Part shown: positions 62,623 through 64,000 of the stretch, one piece after another | Position numbering within the stretch: position 1 is the first letter of the stretch | How the letters are laid out: each line of letters opens with the position of its first letter | NCBI RefSeq assembly: GCF_002027705.1 | Contig: NZ_MBTG01000072.1 | Span: 211,799-275,798 of the forward strand | From: Paenibacillus ferrarius | GTDB lineage: Bacteria; Bacillota; Bacilli; Paenibacillales; NBRC-103111 | Direction: 5' to 3' | Length of the DNA: 64,000 nucleotides | Notes under the pieces: model-generated | The model's database searches: none | What the model was told of the DNA's origin: nothing | What the model saw: only the letters and a program-made list of their open reading frames with translations | Position numbers and translations under genes: made by a program

Positions 62623-62907
62623 GTGTATTATCACTTTAATATCCCTCGAATTAATTATATTCCCATTTAATATGATTTGGTCATTGGATAGGCATAACTC
62701 GGTTGGTTTCTTAAATGTTCTGTACAATGAGAGTAACAGTACAACTAAACACAGAAGAACCGCCGTTAACGAAGCGTAGAATACTCCCATCTGATTCCAT
62801 GATCTCAATACAAGATTAGATGTACTCAATATAATAGTAGTAATCATGCCTATAATGGTTCCAATCCTTGAAGGGCTCTTAACTGAATGCTTTATTTCCC
62901 TCAACAT
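62623..62907 (-). pseudogene. N-terminal half of a membrane/PH-like protein cut by the IS3 element
   Basis: 95 codons from an ATG behind GGGAGGGG: basic start, two hydrophobic segments (about 16-34 and 43-63), then a beta-rich part ELCLSNDQIILNGNIINSRD IKVIIH (two pieces). The frame runs four codons into the IS end (WYP and stop). The missing C-terminal part is at 60976-61162. Probably a small membrane protein with a PH-like cytoplasmic domain. Confidence 0.75.
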
Positions 62908-62960
62908 TGCCCCTCCCTTGTTCAAATCCCTTATTTTAATATACCACATATTGGAACTAT

Positions 62961-63048
62961 TCTGCCCTTTACTTCAATGAAATAGGGACCGTCCAGACTG
63001 CGCGGCAGCCGACGATCCCTATTGAAGTAACGTTCTTTCGTTAGCTTA
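62961..63048 (+). repeat. Dispersed hairpin repeat, copy 4
   Basis: CTGCCCTTTACTTCAATGAA, hairpin AATAGGGAC ... GATCCCTATT, TTGAAGTAACGTTCTTTCGTTAGCTTAA. The outer ACTTCAAT/ATTGAAGT pair extends the stem. Just right of the 62.9-kb gene start. Confidence 0.75.
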
Positions 63049-63366
63049 AAGTTCGGGCAATGAATCGATATGTGATTCGACTTCAAAAATAAATTCTTCG
63101 AGGTTATCGCAGTCAAACCAACCACTTTTTTCATTGATTTCATAAAGCACTTGAAAACCATGATATTCAATCAATACTTTCCAACCGTCTCTTGAAATCA
63201 TCGCTTCTAATATCTGACAGTAATCAAATAAACACTCAACTTCAGCTTTGTTCATTAAATTGGAATGCTGATACTCGGTCCCAGATGGCTCTGGATAAAT
63301 TCGATATGCCAGCCACTTCTTATCCACCTTTTCAGCCACCACCTTAAGCTCGATAAACCAATACAC
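63046..63366 (-). CDS. Small hypothetical protein
   Basis: 106 residues, acidic, alpha/beta, with GWKVLIEYHGFQVLYEI and SGWFDCDNLEEFIFEVES. No ribosome site stands clearly before the GTG start, so the true start may be internal. The size and setting (single gene between repeat copies) resemble polymorphic-toxin immunity proteins, but no family was recognised. Confidence 0.5.
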   Translation of the reverse strand: MYWFIELKVVAEKVDKKWLAYRIYPEPSGTEYQHSNLMNKAEVECLFDYCQILEAMISRDGWKVLIEYHGFQVLYEINEKSGWFDCDNLEEFIFEVESHIDSLPEL

Positions 63367-63390
63367 TTATTTTACCATGAATTGTAACTA

Positions 63391-63472
63391 TCCTGCCCTT
63401 TACTTCAACGAGGCTACCGATTAATACCGGCAGCCTCGTCTTGGTTACTTATTGAACAAACGTTTCCGTTAA
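63391..63472 (+). repeat. Dispersed hairpin repeat, copy 5
   Basis: CTGCCCTTTACTTCAACGAGG, hairpin CGAGGCTACCG ... CCGGCAGCCTCG, GGTTACTTATTGAACAAACG TTTCCGTTAAT (two pieces). Confidence 0.75.
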
Positions 63473-63495
63473 TATCTTGGATCAACGAATATTGC

Positions 63496-63825
63496 TTACC
63501 TTGCGGCAAGATTTTTAAGATCTGAGTCAGTAATTCCTAATTGTTTACCTTCTTCTGTAACGCTATGGCTAAACTGCATTACATTATTATGGGCAAAATA
63601 TATGTACTCAACGTACGGTTCATTTTCAAATACAACAACCGTGTAAAATGACGGTAATTTAATCCCCCAGATTCCTTTAACCGATTTAATTTCATTCTTC
63701 TTATAATGTTGTTCATTCAAAAGGTAGTTAGTCACTTTGTTCGCATAAATTATCTTGTTTGCTTGTACGTAAAAGAAGGGCGTGATGAGAACTCCAATTA
63801 CTAATAAGGCTGCTATCCATTTCAT
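63496..63825 (-). CDS. DUF3139 family protein, single N-terminal membrane segment
   Basis: 109 residues. A hydrophobic N-terminus (MKWIAALLVIGVLITPFF) is followed by the DUF3139 domain: NYLLNEQHYKKNEIKSVKGI, WGIKLPSFYTVVVFENEP and VEYIYFAHNNVMQFSHSVTE. The role is unknown; it is probably a membrane-tethered or exported small protein. The ATG at 63825 has only a distant ribosome site (AAAGGGG 18 bases upstream), so the start is a best guess. Confidence 0.7.
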   Translation of the reverse strand: MKWIAALLVIGVLITPFFYVQANKIIYANKVTNYLLNEQHYKKNEIKSVKGIWGIKLPSFYTVVVFENEPYVEYIYFAHNNVMQFSHSVTEEGKQLGITDSDLKNLAAR

Positions 63826-63941
63826 TATTTCAATGTAACAGCCCCTTTCTACTTCCCAACACTTACTGTTCACTAACTTATTCGATACTTACCTATATTT
63901 TTCCTTTGGTATAGCAATAGCCCCATTACTTGTTAAACTAA

Positions 63942-64000
63942 TCTACCCGTACGGAATAGGCTACCGATATTAAGTCAGCGGTAGCCTGTTGTGGTATTCT
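63942..64000 (+). repeat. Dispersed hairpin repeat, copy 6 (runs to the window edge)
   Basis: CTACCCGTACGGAATAGG then a perfect 9-bp stem AGGCTACCG (63958-63966) / CGGTAGCCT (63979-63987). The tail is beyond the window. Confidence 0.55.

Noticed and set aside
62620..62632. Target-site duplication of the IS3 element
   Set aside because: The three bases at the two ends (ATC and GTG) do not match, nor do four.
59261..64000. Repeats as integron attC sites
   Set aside because: The required RYYYAAC/GTTRRRY core pair was looked for in copy 5 and not found, and no integron integrase is in the window. A cassette-like arrangement remains possible but not by this route.

Overview
The window looks like a chromosome segment of a spore-forming, low-GC Gram-positive bacterium of the Paenibacillaceae (Paenibacillus type). 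The evidence is AGGAGG-like ribosome sites in front of nearly every gene, two huge secreted proteins with S-layer-homology (SLH) domains, the sporulation pair YhbH/SpoVR, an AbrB-type regulator with a CxxC zinc pair, ATPase-less sugar ABC cassettes of the LplB/YtcP type with a membrane-bound AraC sensor-regulator, and a family of short hairpin repeats. No rRNA or tRNA gene was recognised.

Layout. 1-1800: end of an exopolysaccharide-type cluster (glycosyltransferase fragment, FAD oxidoreductase). 1.8-7.1 kb: SLH-anchored beta-helix protein with a cre-like site in front. 7.4-13.7 kb: an uncharacterised protein, two Uma2 paralogues, a decayed toxin-like gene and yhbH-spoVR. 13.8-17.9 kb: small genes, phosphodiester glycosidase, aldo/keto reductase, nicotinate phosphoribosyltransferase, SPW membrane protein. 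18-24.7 kb: chemotaxis receptor, divergent hybrid histidine kinase, tRNA hydroxylase TrhO. 24.7-35.5 kb: a carbohydrate module (secreted glycosidase-like protein, solute-binding protein, two permeases, AraC sensor-regulator). Its three promoters carry the same two-part element at the same distance from the -10 box, so it reads as one regulon. 35.6-38.4 kb: hemerythrin-like protein and an unusual chemotaxis receptor. 38.6-42.1 kb: the ATP-grasp / alpha-E / transglutaminase operon behind a strong promoter and a hairpin leader. 42.2-46 kb: a second SLH protein with three tandem Ig-like repeats. 46.1-51.4 kb: AbrB-like regulator and a cytoplasmic glycosidase divergent from its likely LacI-type repressor, with matching operators. 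51.5-53.8 kb: small membrane protein and a peroxiredoxin / glutaredoxin / thioredoxin-reductase-like operon under two PerR-like boxes.

53.8-58.7 kb is an AT-rich island and the most unusual part. It starts with five copies of a 15-bp repeat laid out like transposase-binding sites of a Tn7-like end. It encodes three different TniQ-like zinc proteins, a free-standing protein resembling only the C-terminal barrel of a TnsB/Mu transposase, a ribbon-helix-helix protein, a TetR regulator with an unknown partner, and a broken tyrosine recombinase. No TnsA, TnsB catalytic domain or TnsC is present.

58.7-64 kb is an accessory tail of single small genes on the minus strand, separated by at least six copies of a hairpin repeat. 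An IS3-family element (about 61163-62622) has split one of these genes; both halves can still be read.
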